Source: Alcaligenaceae bacterium
GTDB taxonomy: Bacteria > Pseudomonadota > Gammaproteobacteria > Burkholderiales > Burkholderiaceae_B
NCBI GenBank assembly: GCA_029265795.1
Contig: JAJUGV010000006.1
Coordinates: 1-64,000 of the forward strand
Length of the DNA: 64,000 nucleotides
Direction: 5' to 3'
Both the position numbers and the translations under genes were made by a program. Of the stretch, positions 10,003 to 20,121 are shown one piece after another; position 1 is the first letter of the stretch, and each line of letters opens with the position of its first letter. Under the pieces are notes generated by a model. That model saw nothing but the letters and a program-made list of their open reading frames with translations. It did no database searches and was not told the origin of the DNA.

Positions 10003-11889
10003 ATGTACGTTCTTTATGAAGAAAGCGGCGTTTTCAAGGCCGCAAGGGTTTTCTCCCGAGCAGACTCCACCATGCAAGTAGAGTCCGAATCGGGTAAACG
10101 CAGCAAGATCAAGAACGCCAACGTGCTGTTCGAGTTCGAGACGCCTGAGCCGGCGAAACTGCTCAGTCAGGCCCAGGCCGCAGCCGAAGAAATAGAAATC
10201 GATTTTCTGTGGGAATGCGCCCCACAAGAAGAACTGGAAGCCATCAGCTTCGCCGAAGAATATTACGGGCACACACCAAACGCCGTAGAAAAAGCGGCAC
10301 TGATTTTTGCCTTGAGCAGCGCTCCCGCGTACTTCCATCGGCGCGGCAAGGGTCGCTACCGACCAGCACCACCAGACATCCTGGAAGCAGCTCTGGCGGC
10401 AATCGAAAAGAAACGACTACAGGCGGAACAGCAACAGCGCTGGACCGATCAATTGTTGGCTGGTGAGCTACCCGACGAAATCCGCCAGGTCGCCACCTCG
10501 CTGCTGACCCGGCCGGACAAGAACTCAAACGAGTGGAAGGCCTTTGCCGCGGCCGTAGAGCAGAAGAAGACGACGCCCGAACGTTTGCTGCTGTCGGTAG
10601 GCGCGTGGCCACATCCGCTTGCGTTGCATCAGGCTCGATTTATGGCTACCCACTTTCCCAAGGGCAGCACCTTCCCGGCTGTGGCGGTACACACCGCCTT
10701 CGACGACCTTCCTGTAGCCGATGTGGTCGCCTATTCGATGGACGACAGCTTCACTACAGAAGTCGACGACGCGATTTCCGTCACGGTCCTGGGCGAAGAC
10801 GTGATCCGTCTTGGCATTCATATTGCGGCACCGGGCCTGGCGATCGAACGCGATGGCGAGCTGGACCGTCTGGCACGCTCACGGATGTCTACAGTGTATA
10901 CACCGGGAAACAAGATCCCGATGCTACCTGGCGAAGTCATATCCGCGTTTTCATTGGATGCGGGCAAACTACGGCCCGCCCTTTCCCTCTATATCGATGC
11001 CAACCTGGCGACCGGCGAGATGCTGAATCAAGAGACGCGTCTGGAACGCATCACTGTCGCCGAGAACCTGCGTCACGACATGCTCGATGATGAGGTCACT
11101 GCCGAGGCATTGGCCGATGCGTCCGCCGTTCTGCCTTACGATGAGTGGCTGCGCCCATTGTGGCGTTACGCGCAGCATCTATACGCACAGCGGGAAACCG
11201 TTCGTGGCAAGGCTGAAAGCAATGGCCGTGTGGAATACAGCTTCGTCCTCGAAGGCCCGCACGACGACCCAAACACCCGGGTTAGATTGGTTCCCCGTCG
11301 CCGCGATGCGCCTTTGGACCGAATCATCTCTGAATACATGATATTGGCCAACAATCTGTGGGGAGGCCTGTTGGCCCAACACGGAGTTCCCGGCATCTAC
11401 CGTTCACAGCAGGCCGGCAGAGTGCGCATGTCAACGCACGCCTTGCCACATGAGGCGATTGGCGTGCCTTACTATGCCTGGTCGACTTCACCGTTGCGCC
11501 GCTATGTCGATCTCGTGAATCAGTGGCAGGTCATCGCCACCGCCCGTCATGGCGTGTCGGCGAGGCTGGCGGCCCCGTTCAAACCCAAAGATGCCGATCT
11601 GTTCGCCATTATTGGCGCTTTCGATGCGCAGTATTCGGCATGGGGCGATTACCAGAGCACCATGGAACGCTATTGGGCGCTGCGCTGGCTGCAGCAACAA
11701 GGGGTGCAGACCATCGAAGCCGCGGTGTTACGCGACGACCTTGTGCGTCTCGAAGGTGTCCCCCTGGTTGTCAGGGTCCCCGGCCTTCCGCCCCTTGAGC
11801 GTGGGCACAAAGTAGTCATCGACATTCTCGGCTACGACGAGCTCTCGCTTGAAGTGGAATGCCGCCTGCGCGACACTGCCCCTGTCTGA
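10003..11889 (+). CDS. RNB-domain (RNase II family) exoribonuclease
   Basis: 628 aa, SMDDSFTTEVDDAISV and YAWSTSPLRRYVDLVNQ motifs. Confidence 0.88.
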   Translation: MYVLYEESGVFKAARVFSRADSTMQVESESGKRSKIKNANVLFEFETPEPAKLLSQAQAAAEEIEIDFLWECAPQEELEAISFAEEYYGHTPNAVEKAALIFALSSAPAYFHRRGKGRYRPAPPDILEAALAAIEKKRLQAEQQQRWTDQLLAGELPDEIRQVATSLLTRPDKNSNEWKAFAAAVEQKKTTPERLLLSVGAWPHPLALHQARFMATHFPKGSTFPAVAVHTAFDDLPVADVVAYSMDDSFTTEVDDAISVTVLGEDVIRLGIHIAAPGLAIERDGELDRLARSRMSTVYTPGNKIPMLPGEVISAFSLDAGKLRPALSLYIDANLATGEMLNQETRLERITVAENLRHDMLDDEVTAEALADASAVLPYDEWLRPLWRYAQHLYAQRETVRGKAESNGRVEYSFVLEGPHDDPNTRVRLVPRRRDAPLDRIISEYMILANNLWGGLLAQHGVPGIYRSQQAGRVRMSTHALPHEAIGVPYYAWSTSPLRRYVDLVNQWQVIATARHGVSARLAAPFKPKDADLFAIIGAFDAQYSAWGDYQSTMERYWALRWLQQQGVQTIEAAVLRDDLVRLEGVPLVVRVPGLPPLERGHKVVIDILGYDELSLEVECRLRDTAPV

Positions 11890-11907
11890 GGTACCGCAGC
11901 ATCCGTC

Positions 11908-12792
11908 ATGTCCGTGCTAGCCGCCCGCCTTCTGCAGATACGTGGTCGTCGCGACGACCACCTTGGTATCGCCCTGCTGATCTCACTGGTGATCCATGGC
12001 GGGTTGCTGGCCGTGCACTTCGCACAACCGGCTTCTCCTCCTTCCCCGCGCGAGCCTACGCTGGAAGTCGTGCTACTGAATGTGCGCGGCGACACTGAAG
12101 CGCAGCAACCCCAGGTGCTGGCACAGCATGATTTCGAAGGAGGCGGGTCAGCCGACGAAGCAACGATTGCGTCCAGCCCTTTGCCGCTTACGGCGGAAGA
12201 CGCACCCTACGAAGTGGTGCTGGCAGCCTTGCTTCAACGGCAGAAAGAGTTGGAGGCCGAGCAGGAGCGACTATTGACGCTGCTTGAGACACGTGCTGAA
12301 GCGGCTGTCTCCGACACAGCGCAGTCCGGCGACGTACCCGCCGAGCCGGGTGAAGATGAGCTGTACCAGGAAAGCCTGATTGTCAACGCACAGATCGCCG
12401 CTCTCAAGGAAAAGATCGAACGCTACAACGCGCGGCCCCGCTACCAGTTCGTGGGCCCATCTGCGCAGTCGGTTGCGCAGGCTCGCTATGTCGAAGCCTG
12501 GCGGCAAAAGATTGAGCTGCTCGGTACCGAACATTACCCAGATGAAGCGCGCGGCAAGATTTACGGCAGTCTGCAGCTCACGGTCTATATCCGACGAGAC
12601 GGCTCGCTGGAGCGCGTAGAAATTGACGAGCCCGCCACACAGGCGGTCTTGAACCAAGCGGCGCTGCGCATCGTACAGCTCGCCGCGCCCTTCCCGCCCC
12701 TTCCTCCGGAGCTTGCCAGGGACACTGACATTCTGGCCATTACCCGGACATGGCATTTCACACACGAACAACTGGAGACCAGGCAGCCTTGA
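11908..12792 (+). CDS. TonB-family energy transducer protein
   Basis: N-terminal TM anchor LLISLVIHGGLLAVHF, coiled-coil linker, C-terminal TonB-like domain (YGSLQLTVYIRRDGSLERVEI). Confidence 0.8.
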   Translation: MSVLAARLLQIRGRRDDHLGIALLISLVIHGGLLAVHFAQPASPPSPREPTLEVVLLNVRGDTEAQQPQVLAQHDFEGGGSADEATIASSPLPLTAEDAPYEVVLAALLQRQKELEAEQERLLTLLETRAEAAVSDTAQSGDVPAEPGEDELYQESLIVNAQIAALKEKIERYNARPRYQFVGPSAQSVAQARYVEAWRQKIELLGTEHYPDEARGKIYGSLQLTVYIRRDGSLERVEIDEPATQAVLNQAALRIVQLAAPFPPLPPELARDTDILAITRTWHFTHEQLETRQP

Positions 12793-13649
12793 AGCCGCAC
12801 ACCCCCACCACGACTCTGCGCTACGCCGTCATTGGCAACCCCGTCGAACACAGCCGCTCACCGGCCATTCATCAGGCGTTCGCACGCCAATGCGGCATCG
12901 CGCTGGAATACGACAAGCTGCTCGCGCCCCTGGACGGGTTTTCCGCGACGGTCGATGAGTTCTTCTCGCAAGGGGGTAAGGGGCTGAACGTCACGGTGCC
13001 CTTCAAAGAAGAAGCCTACAACTTGACGCGCGGTGCGCAAAGCCGCCGTGCGGAGCTGGCCGGTGCGGTCAATACTCTGTGGAAAGAGAACGGCCGCCTG
13101 CATGGCTGCAACACTGATGGGGTGGGGCTGCTCTCCGACCTGCGTCGCCTCGGGCATGATCCACAAAGTCGACGTGTACTGCTGGTGGGAGCCGGGGGCG
13201 CCGCTCGTGGCGTGCTGCTGCCCTTGCTGGAAGCCGGCTGTGCACAACTGCATATTGTGAATCGCAGTGTAGAACGCGCACACCGACTGCTCGCCGAAGT
13301 CCAGGCGCAGCTACCGCAATACGCCGCCAGGATGTCATCGGGGTCTCTGCCGGATGCAGGGCGGGCCTGGGATATTGTCATCAACGCCACCTCGGGCAGT
13401 CTGTCCGGTCAGGCTCCCGCGCTACCGGAAGGGCTCTACGCCAACAACGCGTTAGCCTACGACATGGTCTACGCCAGCGAGCCGACGGCATTCATGCTGC
13501 AGGCACGCGCCGCGGGCGCCGGCCAATGCGCCGATGGCCTGGGTATGCTGGTGGGGCAAGCTGCGGTCAGTTTTGAGATCTGGCACGGCGTCATGCCACA
13601 GACAGAAGCTGTTCTCGCGCAATTGCGTGAAGCGTTGCACGCTGCCTGA
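12789..13649 (+). CDS. aroE: Shikimate dehydrogenase
   Basis: YAVIGNPVEHSRSPAIHQAFARQ...KGLNVTVPFKEEA...NTDGVGLLSDL. Start taken as TTG 12789 (TTGA overlap with the TonB stop, GGAG upstream) instead of ATG 12750. Confidence 0.92.
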   Translation: MKPHTPTTTLRYAVIGNPVEHSRSPAIHQAFARQCGIALEYDKLLAPLDGFSATVDEFFSQGGKGLNVTVPFKEEAYNLTRGAQSRRAELAGAVNTLWKENGRLHGCNTDGVGLLSDLRRLGHDPQSRRVLLVGAGGAARGVLLPLLEAGCAQLHIVNRSVERAHRLLAEVQAQLPQYAARMSSGSLPDAGRAWDIVINATSGSLSGQAPALPEGLYANNALAYDMVYASEPTAFMLQARAAGAGQCADGLGMLVGQAAVSFEIWHGVMPQTEAVLAQLREALHAA

Positions 13650-13654
13650 TTACT

Positions 13655-14353
13655 ATGCTGCGTTTGTTTAGGACACTGCTGCTTGCCGCAACAATTCTTG
13701 TGGTGCTCTACCAGGTTGGCCTGTTCATTCTGGTGCTTTGGTATGGCTTCTACAACCCGTCCAGCACAGCCATCATGCAGCAGACTCTACGCGAACTGCG
13801 CCGTGATGATCCAGAGGCAGAACTGGCGCATCAATGGGTGCCATACGAACAGATCAGCGTGCATGTGAAGCGTGCTGTCGTCGCTTCGGAAGATTCCAAC
13901 TTCGTAAACCATACAGGGGTCGAATGGCAGGACATCAAGCGGGCGTGGCAGTACAACCGCCAGCAGGCCGCCCAGGGCAGCAATGCCATGCGTGGAGGTT
14001 CCACCATTTCGCAGCAGCTGGCCAAGAACCTATTTCTGTCGAACTCCCGTAGTTATGTGCGTAAGGGGCAGGAGCTCATCATCACCTATATGATCGAGCT
14101 TACTATGAGTAAGGAGCGTATTCTCGAGCTCTATCTGAACGTGGCCCAGTGGGGTGTGAATGTATTTGGTATTCAGGCCGCCGCCCGGCATTATTACAAG
14201 AGCCAGGCCTCGGAACTGGGCCCGCGCCAAGCAGCGCGGCTGGCTTCCATGTTGCCACGACCTGCCTATTATGACCGCAGGGGTGATACCAACTATCTGC
14301 GTTCGCGTACCGCCACCATACAAAAACGTATGCGACTGGTGGAGGTCCCCTGA
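13655..14353 (+). CDS. mtgA: Monofunctional biosynthetic peptidoglycan transglycosylase
   Basis: VASEDSNFVNHTGVEWQDIKRAW...RGGSTISQQLAKNLFLSNSRSYVRKGQE. Confidence 0.95.
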   Translation: MLRLFRTLLLAATILVVLYQVGLFILVLWYGFYNPSSTAIMQQTLRELRRDDPEAELAHQWVPYEQISVHVKRAVVASEDSNFVNHTGVEWQDIKRAWQYNRQQAAQGSNAMRGGSTISQQLAKNLFLSNSRSYVRKGQELIITYMIELTMSKERILELYLNVAQWGVNVFGIQAAARHYYKSQASELGPRQAARLASMLPRPAYYDRRGDTNYLRSRTATIQKRMRLVEVP

Positions 14354-14479
14354 TCGACTTCATACGCTGAATGGCCTGGGTGGCGGCCATGGCCTGGCGG
14401 TTGGGGAATATGACGATGCCCCGACAAGCCAGTAATGTTAACCTTGCATATTTAGCACTTCCAGCATCAACCCTTCTCC

Positions 14480-15658
14480 ATGCGCACGACCCGCCGCTAT
14501 CTTGCGAAAGAGATCTACCGATCCAGCTCCGTCGTGCTCATCGCTCTTCTGGGGCTGTTCACATTCTTTGCGCTGATAGAAGAGCTCGACAAGGTCGGCC
14601 GTGGCTTTACCTTGATCAATCTGTTCTACATGCAGGCGCTCGCCCTGCCGACTTACCTCTACGACTTGCTGCCGATTGGTGTGCTGATCGGTTCGGTGCT
14701 TGCTCTGGCCAGCCTCGCCCAACGTAACGAATTGGTCATTTTGCGGGTTTCCGGCATCAGCGGCTTCAAGCTTCTGGGCATGCTGTGGATGGTGACCATT
14801 CCGTGGGTGGTGGGCGCGTTTCTGCTTTCTGAAGTCATCACACCTGCAGCCGAGCTTAAGGCCAGCGACGTCAGTTTGCGCTTGTTGGGCCGCGCTGAAG
14901 GCGGCCGCATGGTCAGTGGCTATTGGTTCAAGGAAACCGACGCCCAGGGCGGCACTCGCATTATCAATATTTCGCAACTGAGCGCGGACGGCACGGTCAG
15001 CGACATCACTCTTTATGAATTCCGTGCAGGGCAGGAACTGGCCTCGATGTCACAGGCGCCGAAAGGGCGCTTCAGCGGCGGGTCGCTATACCTGAATGAA
15101 GTGACACAGACGGTAATCGACGAATCGTCCATCAATGCGCTCGGCGATGCACGTACACCAGAGAAACCTGTTACCCGCATCGAACACGTTCCTGAACGCA
15201 TGCTGGAAACGAGTTTGACTCCCGAGCGCTTAATCGCCCGGGTGCTGACGCCGGAACGGATGTCCATACTGAATCTGGCTGACTACATCCGTTACCTGGC
15301 CGATAACAACCTGCAGACAGAAAGGCAGGTTGTGGCGCTTTGGCGAAAAATCGCCTATCCGTTCACCCTTTTTGTGATGATGACCATCGCGGCCCCCGTC
15401 GCCTTCATGCAGACGCGCAGAGGCGGCGTAGGCAGCAAAGTATTCATTGGCATTCTGCTGGGTGTAGGCTTTTTCATGGCCAACCAGCTGGCCCTGAACG
15501 TCGGCATGCTTAGCCGCTGGGCGCCGTGGGTAACTGCATTAGTGCCCAATCTGGGCGCACTGGCGATGGCACTCAGTGCCCTGCTGCTGATGGAAAACCA
15601 ACATCGGGTGCGTCGTTTTATCCAGACACGCGTACCCTGGAGCAAAACCCTGGCATGA
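14480..15658 (+). CDS. lptG: LPS export ABC transporter permease
   Basis: YjgP/YjgQ-family sequence, [12 protein letters not shown]...[33 protein letters not shown]. Confidence 0.92.
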   Translation: MRTTRRYLAKEIYRSSSVVLIALLGLFTFFALIEELDKVGRGFTLINLFYMQALALPTYLYDLLPIGVLIGSVLALASLAQRNELVILRVSGISGFKLLGMLWMVTIPWVVGAFLLSEVITPAAELKASDVSLRLLGRAEGGRMVSGYWFKETDAQGGTRIINISQLSADGTVSDITLYEFRAGQELASMSQAPKGRFSGGSLYLNEVTQTVIDESSINALGDARTPEKPVTRIEHVPERMLETSLTPERLIARVLTPERMSILNLADYIRYLADNNLQTERQVVALWRKIAYPFTLFVMMTIAAPVAFMQTRRGGVGSKVFIGILLGVGFFMANQLALNVGMLSRWAPWVTALVPNLGALAMALSALLLMENQHRVRRFIQTRVPWSKTLA

Positions 15659-16494
15659 CCTCCCCAGCTTCCATCTGGATGATTGGAGACGTGCAGGGCT
15701 GTAACAATGCCCTGTTGCGCCTGCTCGATCATCCCGACATTGCTTCCGACCAACAAGCCCGATTCTGGTTTGCGGGCGATCTGGTCAATCGCGGCCCTAA
15801 CTCGCTACAGACACTGCGCACCATTATGTCGCTTGGCGACCGAGCCACCTGTGTTCTGGGCAATCACGACTTTCATTTGCTCGCCATTGCCGCTGGAATT
15901 AAGAAGCCCGGCAAGTCAGACACCTTTCATGACATTCTGGCAGCGCCGGATGCTGCGGGAATCATTGACTGGGTGCGCCACCGACCCCTGATGCATCGCG
16001 AACACGGGCACATTATGGTGCATGCCGGCATTCTCGCTCCGTGGAGCGCGCAGCAGGCCATGGAGCTGGCCGGCGAAGTTGAAGCGGCTTTACGTGGCCC
16101 GCAGTGGAAATCGGCACTCAAAGAAATTTATGGAAACGAGCCCACTTTCTGGGAAAGCGGCCTGGACAAGGGTAAGCGGCTGCGTGTGATTGTGAACGCC
16201 ATGACGCGCATGCGCATGTGTACGCCCCAGGGAAGAATGAACTTCTCGTACAAACAGGCGCCGGGGGTCGATAGTGGCCTGGTGCCTTGGTTTGATGTTC
16301 CGGGAAGAGTCATCGAGAACGAAACCATCGTCTTTGGCCACTGGTCTACGCTGGGTCTGATGATAAGGCCTGATGCGATTTGTCTGGACACCGGATGCGT
16401 ATGGGGCCGACAGCTCACGGCACTGCGCATGCACGACCACAAACTGGTACAGGTTAACTGCCCGGCGGAACGGACGCCCGCCGCAGCAGAGTGA
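15655..16494 (+). CDS. apaH: Symmetrical bis(5'-nucleosyl)-tetraphosphatase
   Basis: [17 protein letters not shown]...[18 protein letters not shown]...[14 protein letters not shown] overlap with lptG. Confidence 0.93.
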   Translation: MTSPASIWMIGDVQGCNNALLRLLDHPDIASDQQARFWFAGDLVNRGPNSLQTLRTIMSLGDRATCVLGNHDFHLLAIAAGIKKPGKSDTFHDILAAPDAAGIIDWVRHRPLMHREHGHIMVHAGILAPWSAQQAMELAGEVEAALRGPQWKSALKEIYGNEPTFWESGLDKGKRLRVIVNAMTRMRMCTPQGRMNFSYKQAPGVDSGLVPWFDVPGRVIENETIVFGHWSTLGLMIRPDAICLDTGCVWGRQLTALRMHDHKLVQVNCPAERTPAAAE

Positions 16495-16498
16495 CCCC

Positions 16499-17242
16499 CT
16501 ACTCTACGTTCACAATGTCGCGAATCATACGCTCCGCGCGTTCTGCCATCGCGACACGGCCCAGTTGAGCCGCCTCTGCCGCACTGGTCACGGGGCAAAA
16601 AACCACCTCAACGACTTTACCGGTCGAAGTCAGCAAATACCAGAGGTTATGCGCCAGCGACTGGTCGCCTACAAACGCATACCGGGTCGTACGCCGCCCA
16701 CGATGCAGAAATAACAAAGCCACCGGCTGGATGTCGACACCGGCGCGTAGCGCCGGCTCAAACAGACTGCTGTGAAAAGGCAATACGGTGAGCCCCAGGC
16801 TTGTCGTGCTCTCGGGAAACAGCCCAACGGCCTCGCCCCGTGCAAAACGTTCACTCATCTGATGCCCCACCGCCCGCACCGCATGGCGACGACCGCGCTC
16901 AATGAATAGTGTTCCAGCCCCTGCCACCAGCCACCCCAGCAAGGGCCATTTACGGATATCGCTCTTAGCGATGAAGGAGACGGCCCGTACGCTATCCAGC
17001 ACGAAGATATCCACCCAAGACACATGGTTGGATACCCACAAGACCGCACCCTCGGTCTTGGGCTGACCTCTGACGCGTATTTTCACGCCGCAACAGGCCA
17101 TCAAAACGCGCGACCAATTGCGAATCAGCCACTGCCGCTGACGCAGGCGCACGGCCGGGAACACGAGAACAACCGTTGCAAGCCCCCCCAGCACCCAGCT
17201 GATGAGCAAGACCAGACGAAACGGGAAAAGCAGAAAACCCAC
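16499..17242 (-). CDS. 1-acyl-sn-glycerol-3-phosphate acyltransferase (PlsC-like)
   Basis: VSNHVSWVDIFVLD and FPESTTSLGLTVLPF motifs (NHxxxxD, FPEGT-like). Confidence 0.9.
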   Translation of the reverse strand: MGFLLFPFRLVLLISWVLGGLATVVLVFPAVRLRQRQWLIRNWSRVLMACCGVKIRVRGQPKTEGAVLWVSNHVSWVDIFVLDSVRAVSFIAKSDIRKWPLLGWLVAGAGTLFIERGRRHAVRAVGHQMSERFARGEAVGLFPESTTSLGLTVLPFHSSLFEPALRAGVDIQPVALLFLHRGRRTTRYAFVGDQSLAHNLWYLLTSTGKVVEVVFCPVTSAAEAAQLGRVAMAERAERMIRDIVNVE

Positions 17243-17248
17243 CCCGCG

Positions 17249-17662
17249 TTATCCTTCCCTGCTGTTTTCAGGAAGGGCGTCAAGGTAGCGCTGAAGTATC
17301 AGTGCCGCCGCCACGGCGTCATCATCGGCGTTGTTGCCGAGGATAGCCTGTGCCTCAACACTGGTACCCCGCTCATCAACCAGTTCCACGGCAACGCCAT
17401 AACGCCCATGAAGCTGATTGGCAAAACGTCTGCAACGTAGCGAGGCATACTGTTCGCCGCCCTCAGTGGTAAGCGGCAAGCCGACCACCACCCGATTTGG
17501 CTCCCACTGCTCAAGTAGTGCTTCTATCGCCTTGAAGCGTTGCTCGCGTGTGACGGGGCGCAATACTTCGAGCGGCCTGGCGTGGCGGGTCAGCGTATTG
17601 CCTATTGCAACGCCGATCTTCTTGAGACCGAAGTCGAAGGCTAGCAAGGTTTCATCCGCCAC
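17249..17662 (-). CDS. ruvX: Holliday junction resolvase-like YqgF/RuvX
   Basis: LLAFDFGLKKIGVAIGN...VVGLPL...VDERGTSVEAQ. Confidence 0.93.
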   Translation of the reverse strand: MADETLLAFDFGLKKIGVAIGNTLTRHARPLEVLRPVTREQRFKAIEALLEQWEPNRVVVGLPLTTEGGEQYASLRCRRFANQLHGRYGVAVELVDERGTSVEAQAILGNNADDDAVAAALILQRYLDALPENSREG

Positions 17663-17673
17663 ACCGCCCTTCC

Positions 17674-18261
17674 CTATGCATGCCCCGATTCGCCGCTTAG
17701 CATGATGGCACTCTTGATGCCCAGTTGTGCGAGTGCGGCCTCGTAGCGCTCTTCGGGGGGCATGTCGAAGATGATTTGATTGGTGGCACCAACATGTAGC
17801 CAGGCGTTTTGAGCGATCTCGTCTTCAAGTTGCCCTGCACCCCAACCGGCATAGCCCAGGGTAATGAGCATGTGTTCAGGGCCCTTCCCCACTGCAACAT
17901 CCTGCAGGACATCGCGCGAAGTGGTAAGCGCAATATCACCCAGCTGAATGCTGGAGCCGTAGCCGTGGGCCGGCATATGCAACACGAAGCCTCGGTCGGT
18001 TTGCACGGGGCCGCCGAAGAACACCGGAGCTTGTTCGCGCGCACCGATCTCCAGGGAAAGCGGCAGATCGAGCCGTTTGAGAAGATCTCCCACCGTGATA
18101 TCAGTGGGGCGGTTGATGACCAGCCCCAGGGCACCCTGCTCTGTGTGCTCGCACACATAGATCACAGTATTGGCGAGACTACCCATGACCTTCCCCGGCA
18201 TGGCAAGAAGCAGCTGCCGGGACAGGCTGATGAAATTGTCGGACTGCTTGCTGTCAATCAT
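17674..18261 (-). CDS. YqgE/AlgH family protein
   Basis: LLLAMPGKVMGSLANTVIYVCEHTEQGALGLVINRPTD...FFGGPVQTDRGFVLH...LGYAGWGAGQLEDEI. Confidence 0.95.
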   Translation of the reverse strand: MIDSKQSDNFISLSRQLLLAMPGKVMGSLANTVIYVCEHTEQGALGLVINRPTDITVGDLLKRLDLPLSLEIGAREQAPVFFGGPVQTDRGFVLHMPAHGYGSSIQLGDIALTTSRDVLQDVAVGKGPEHMLITLGYAGWGAGQLEDEIAQNAWLHVGATNQIIFDMPPEERYEAALAQLGIKSAIMLSGESGHA

Positions 18262-18320
18262 GGCTCACCCCCTGGCTTGGCTGTATACATCGACACCGCA
18301 TACAGCAACGTTGGCAAGTT

Positions 18321-18485
18321 TCAGACCTCGATCATTTCAAAGTCTTCTTTGCGGGCGCCGCACTCCGGGCAGACCCAGTTGGGTGGGACATCCTCCCAGC
18401 GCGTGCCAGGAGGGATACCCTCTTCCGGCAGACCGGCTTCCTCATCATAAATCCATCCACAGATCAAACACATCCAGGTTCGCAT
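18321..18485 (-). CDS. Rubredoxin (54 aa, below the ORF-track cutoff)
   Basis: Translated by hand: MRTWMCLICGWIYDEEAGLPEEGIPPGTRWEDVPPNWVCPECGARKEDFEMIEV, with both CxxCG motifs. Confidence 0.96.
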   Translation of the reverse strand: MRTWMCLICGWIYDEEAGLPEEGIPPGTRWEDVPPNWVCPECGARKEDFEMIEV

Positions 18486-18610
18486 GATTTTGTTGCTCGC
18501 TCAAATGGGGAAGCCATGCTGGTATGCGGCGGCTTCCTATAGAATGGGGCCAATGTTACTAAACCCAAGGGGTCTGTCCGCATGCATCAACCCCTTCTGC
18601 CCTCTTTACC

Positions 18611-19408
18611 GTGTCTGACGCACTTCTTCCCATCGTATTGATTTTCGGGCCTCTTGACCCCAGCGGGGCGTCTGCACTGCCTGCCGACGCTATTACTTGC
18701 GCTGAACAGGGCTGCCATCCCCTTTCGGTTCTGACTGCCGTGCTGGTACAGGATACCGCCGTCACCGAAACTGTAGAGCCAATAACCCCTGAGTTAATGG
18801 ATGATCAGGCCAGATGTCTGCTGGAAGATATGCCAGTACACGCCATGAAAGCTGGTCCGCTTTATACAACGGAATCGGTGAGTGTGCTTGCCCAGCTCGT
18901 CGCCGACTACAGCAATGTCCCCTTGGTGGTCCACCTGCAACGCCTGCCGCATGTGTCCGTCGAAGACGAATTCGATACGGAAGAAACGCAGGCTGCGCTA
19001 CTCGAACTGGTGTTACCGCAGACTGACTTGGTGGTTGTCGATCACACGCTTCTGCAGCAATGGCAGTCACACGGTCTGCTGCCTGGGCAGTCGCTGGAGA
19101 CCGCCATCGAAGCCCTGCTCGAATATGGTGCCAGTGCACTTTTGATTTCCGGCGTACCACGCGTGGGCAATGAGCGTGATTACTTGCTGTGTGACGAACA
19201 CGGGCAGAAAGCCCGGTGGGGCGGCCAGACGACCGATCCCATCCTCGACAGCGATGGCTTGCTCGCCACAGTGGCGGCCACCCAACTCGCACGCGGTGTC
19301 GAGATACCGGCTGCGGCCGAGCGTGCGGTGGCCATAGTCAATGCCATGTCAGGCCGTCAATTTCAGCCCGGCATGGGCGGGCGCATCTTCAACAGGAGCC
19401 GTTCATGA
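18611..19408 (+). CDS. ThiD-like (hydroxymethylpyrimidine/phosphomethylpyrimidine kinase-fold) protein, apparently degenerate
   Basis: N-terminal DPSG remnant, ThiD-like overall organisation and position next to thiE; usual C-terminal catalytic GTGCT motif not recognisable. Confidence 0.72.
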   Translation: MSDALLPIVLIFGPLDPSGASALPADAITCAEQGCHPLSVLTAVLVQDTAVTETVEPITPELMDDQARCLLEDMPVHAMKAGPLYTTESVSVLAQLVADYSNVPLVVHLQRLPHVSVEDEFDTEETQAALLELVLPQTDLVVVDHTLLQQWQSHGLLPGQSLETAIEALLEYGASALLISGVPRVGNERDYLLCDEHGQKARWGGQTTDPILDSDGLLATVAATQLARGVEIPAAAERAVAIVNAMSGRQFQPGMGGRIFNRSRS

Positions 19409-20052
19409 CTGATCAACTGCGTTTTCCTCGTGGTCTGTACGGCGTCTCCCCAGAATGGGATGACACCGCACAAATGCTGGCTGCATTGAGCGCGGCTGCC
19501 GCAGGTGGAATGCGTGCCTTTCAGTGGCGTCGCAAAAACGTGGCGCCCGACGCAGCCATCGAACAGGCGCGCCAGGTTGTGCAACGCTGCCGTGAACTTG
19601 GGGTCCTCAGCATCATTAACGATGACTGGCGGCTTGCGGCACTGGTGGATGCCGACGGCGTGCATTTGGGGCGTGATGACGGCAGCCTCGCCGACGCCCG
19701 GGTCGCGCTGGGGCCGGGGCGCATCATCGGCTGCTCCTGCTATAACGACCCCAGCCTGGCCGAACGTGCACTGCTAGCCGACGTCGACTATGTCGCCTTC
19801 GGTGCCATGTATCCGTCCACCGTCAAACCAGAAGCCGTACGTGCCCTGCCGGAACATCTGCAACAGGCACGCCGGATCGTCCAGGCCACGGAATATCCCC
19901 GGCCTGCCGTGGTCGCCATCGGCGGCATCACGCCCGATAATGCCGATGCGGTGGTTCAAGCCGGTGCAGACAGCGTCGCCATCATCAGCGGCATCTTCCT
20001 CGCGCCCGACATCGAAGCGGCGGCCCGCCGCTGCTCGGCTTTATTCGACTGA
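19405..20052 (+). CDS. thiE: Thiamine-phosphate synthase
   Basis: SIINDDWRLAALVDADGVHLGRDDG...YVAFGAMYPSTVKPEA...VAIGGITPDNADAVVQAGADSVAIISGIF; ATGA overlap with the upstream ThiD-like gene. Confidence 0.92.
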   Translation: MTDQLRFPRGLYGVSPEWDDTAQMLAALSAAAAGGMRAFQWRRKNVAPDAAIEQARQVVQRCRELGVLSIINDDWRLAALVDADGVHLGRDDGSLADARVALGPGRIIGCSCYNDPSLAERALLADVDYVAFGAMYPSTVKPEAVRALPEHLQQARRIVQATEYPRPAVVAIGGITPDNADAVVQAGADSVAIISGIFLAPDIEAAARRCSALFD

Positions 20053-20121
20053 TCAACCCTACCGTCAGCCGGCCGTCACGGAAATGCCCGCCGGCTTCGT
20101 TCAATTCCTATCGAGCAAGTC

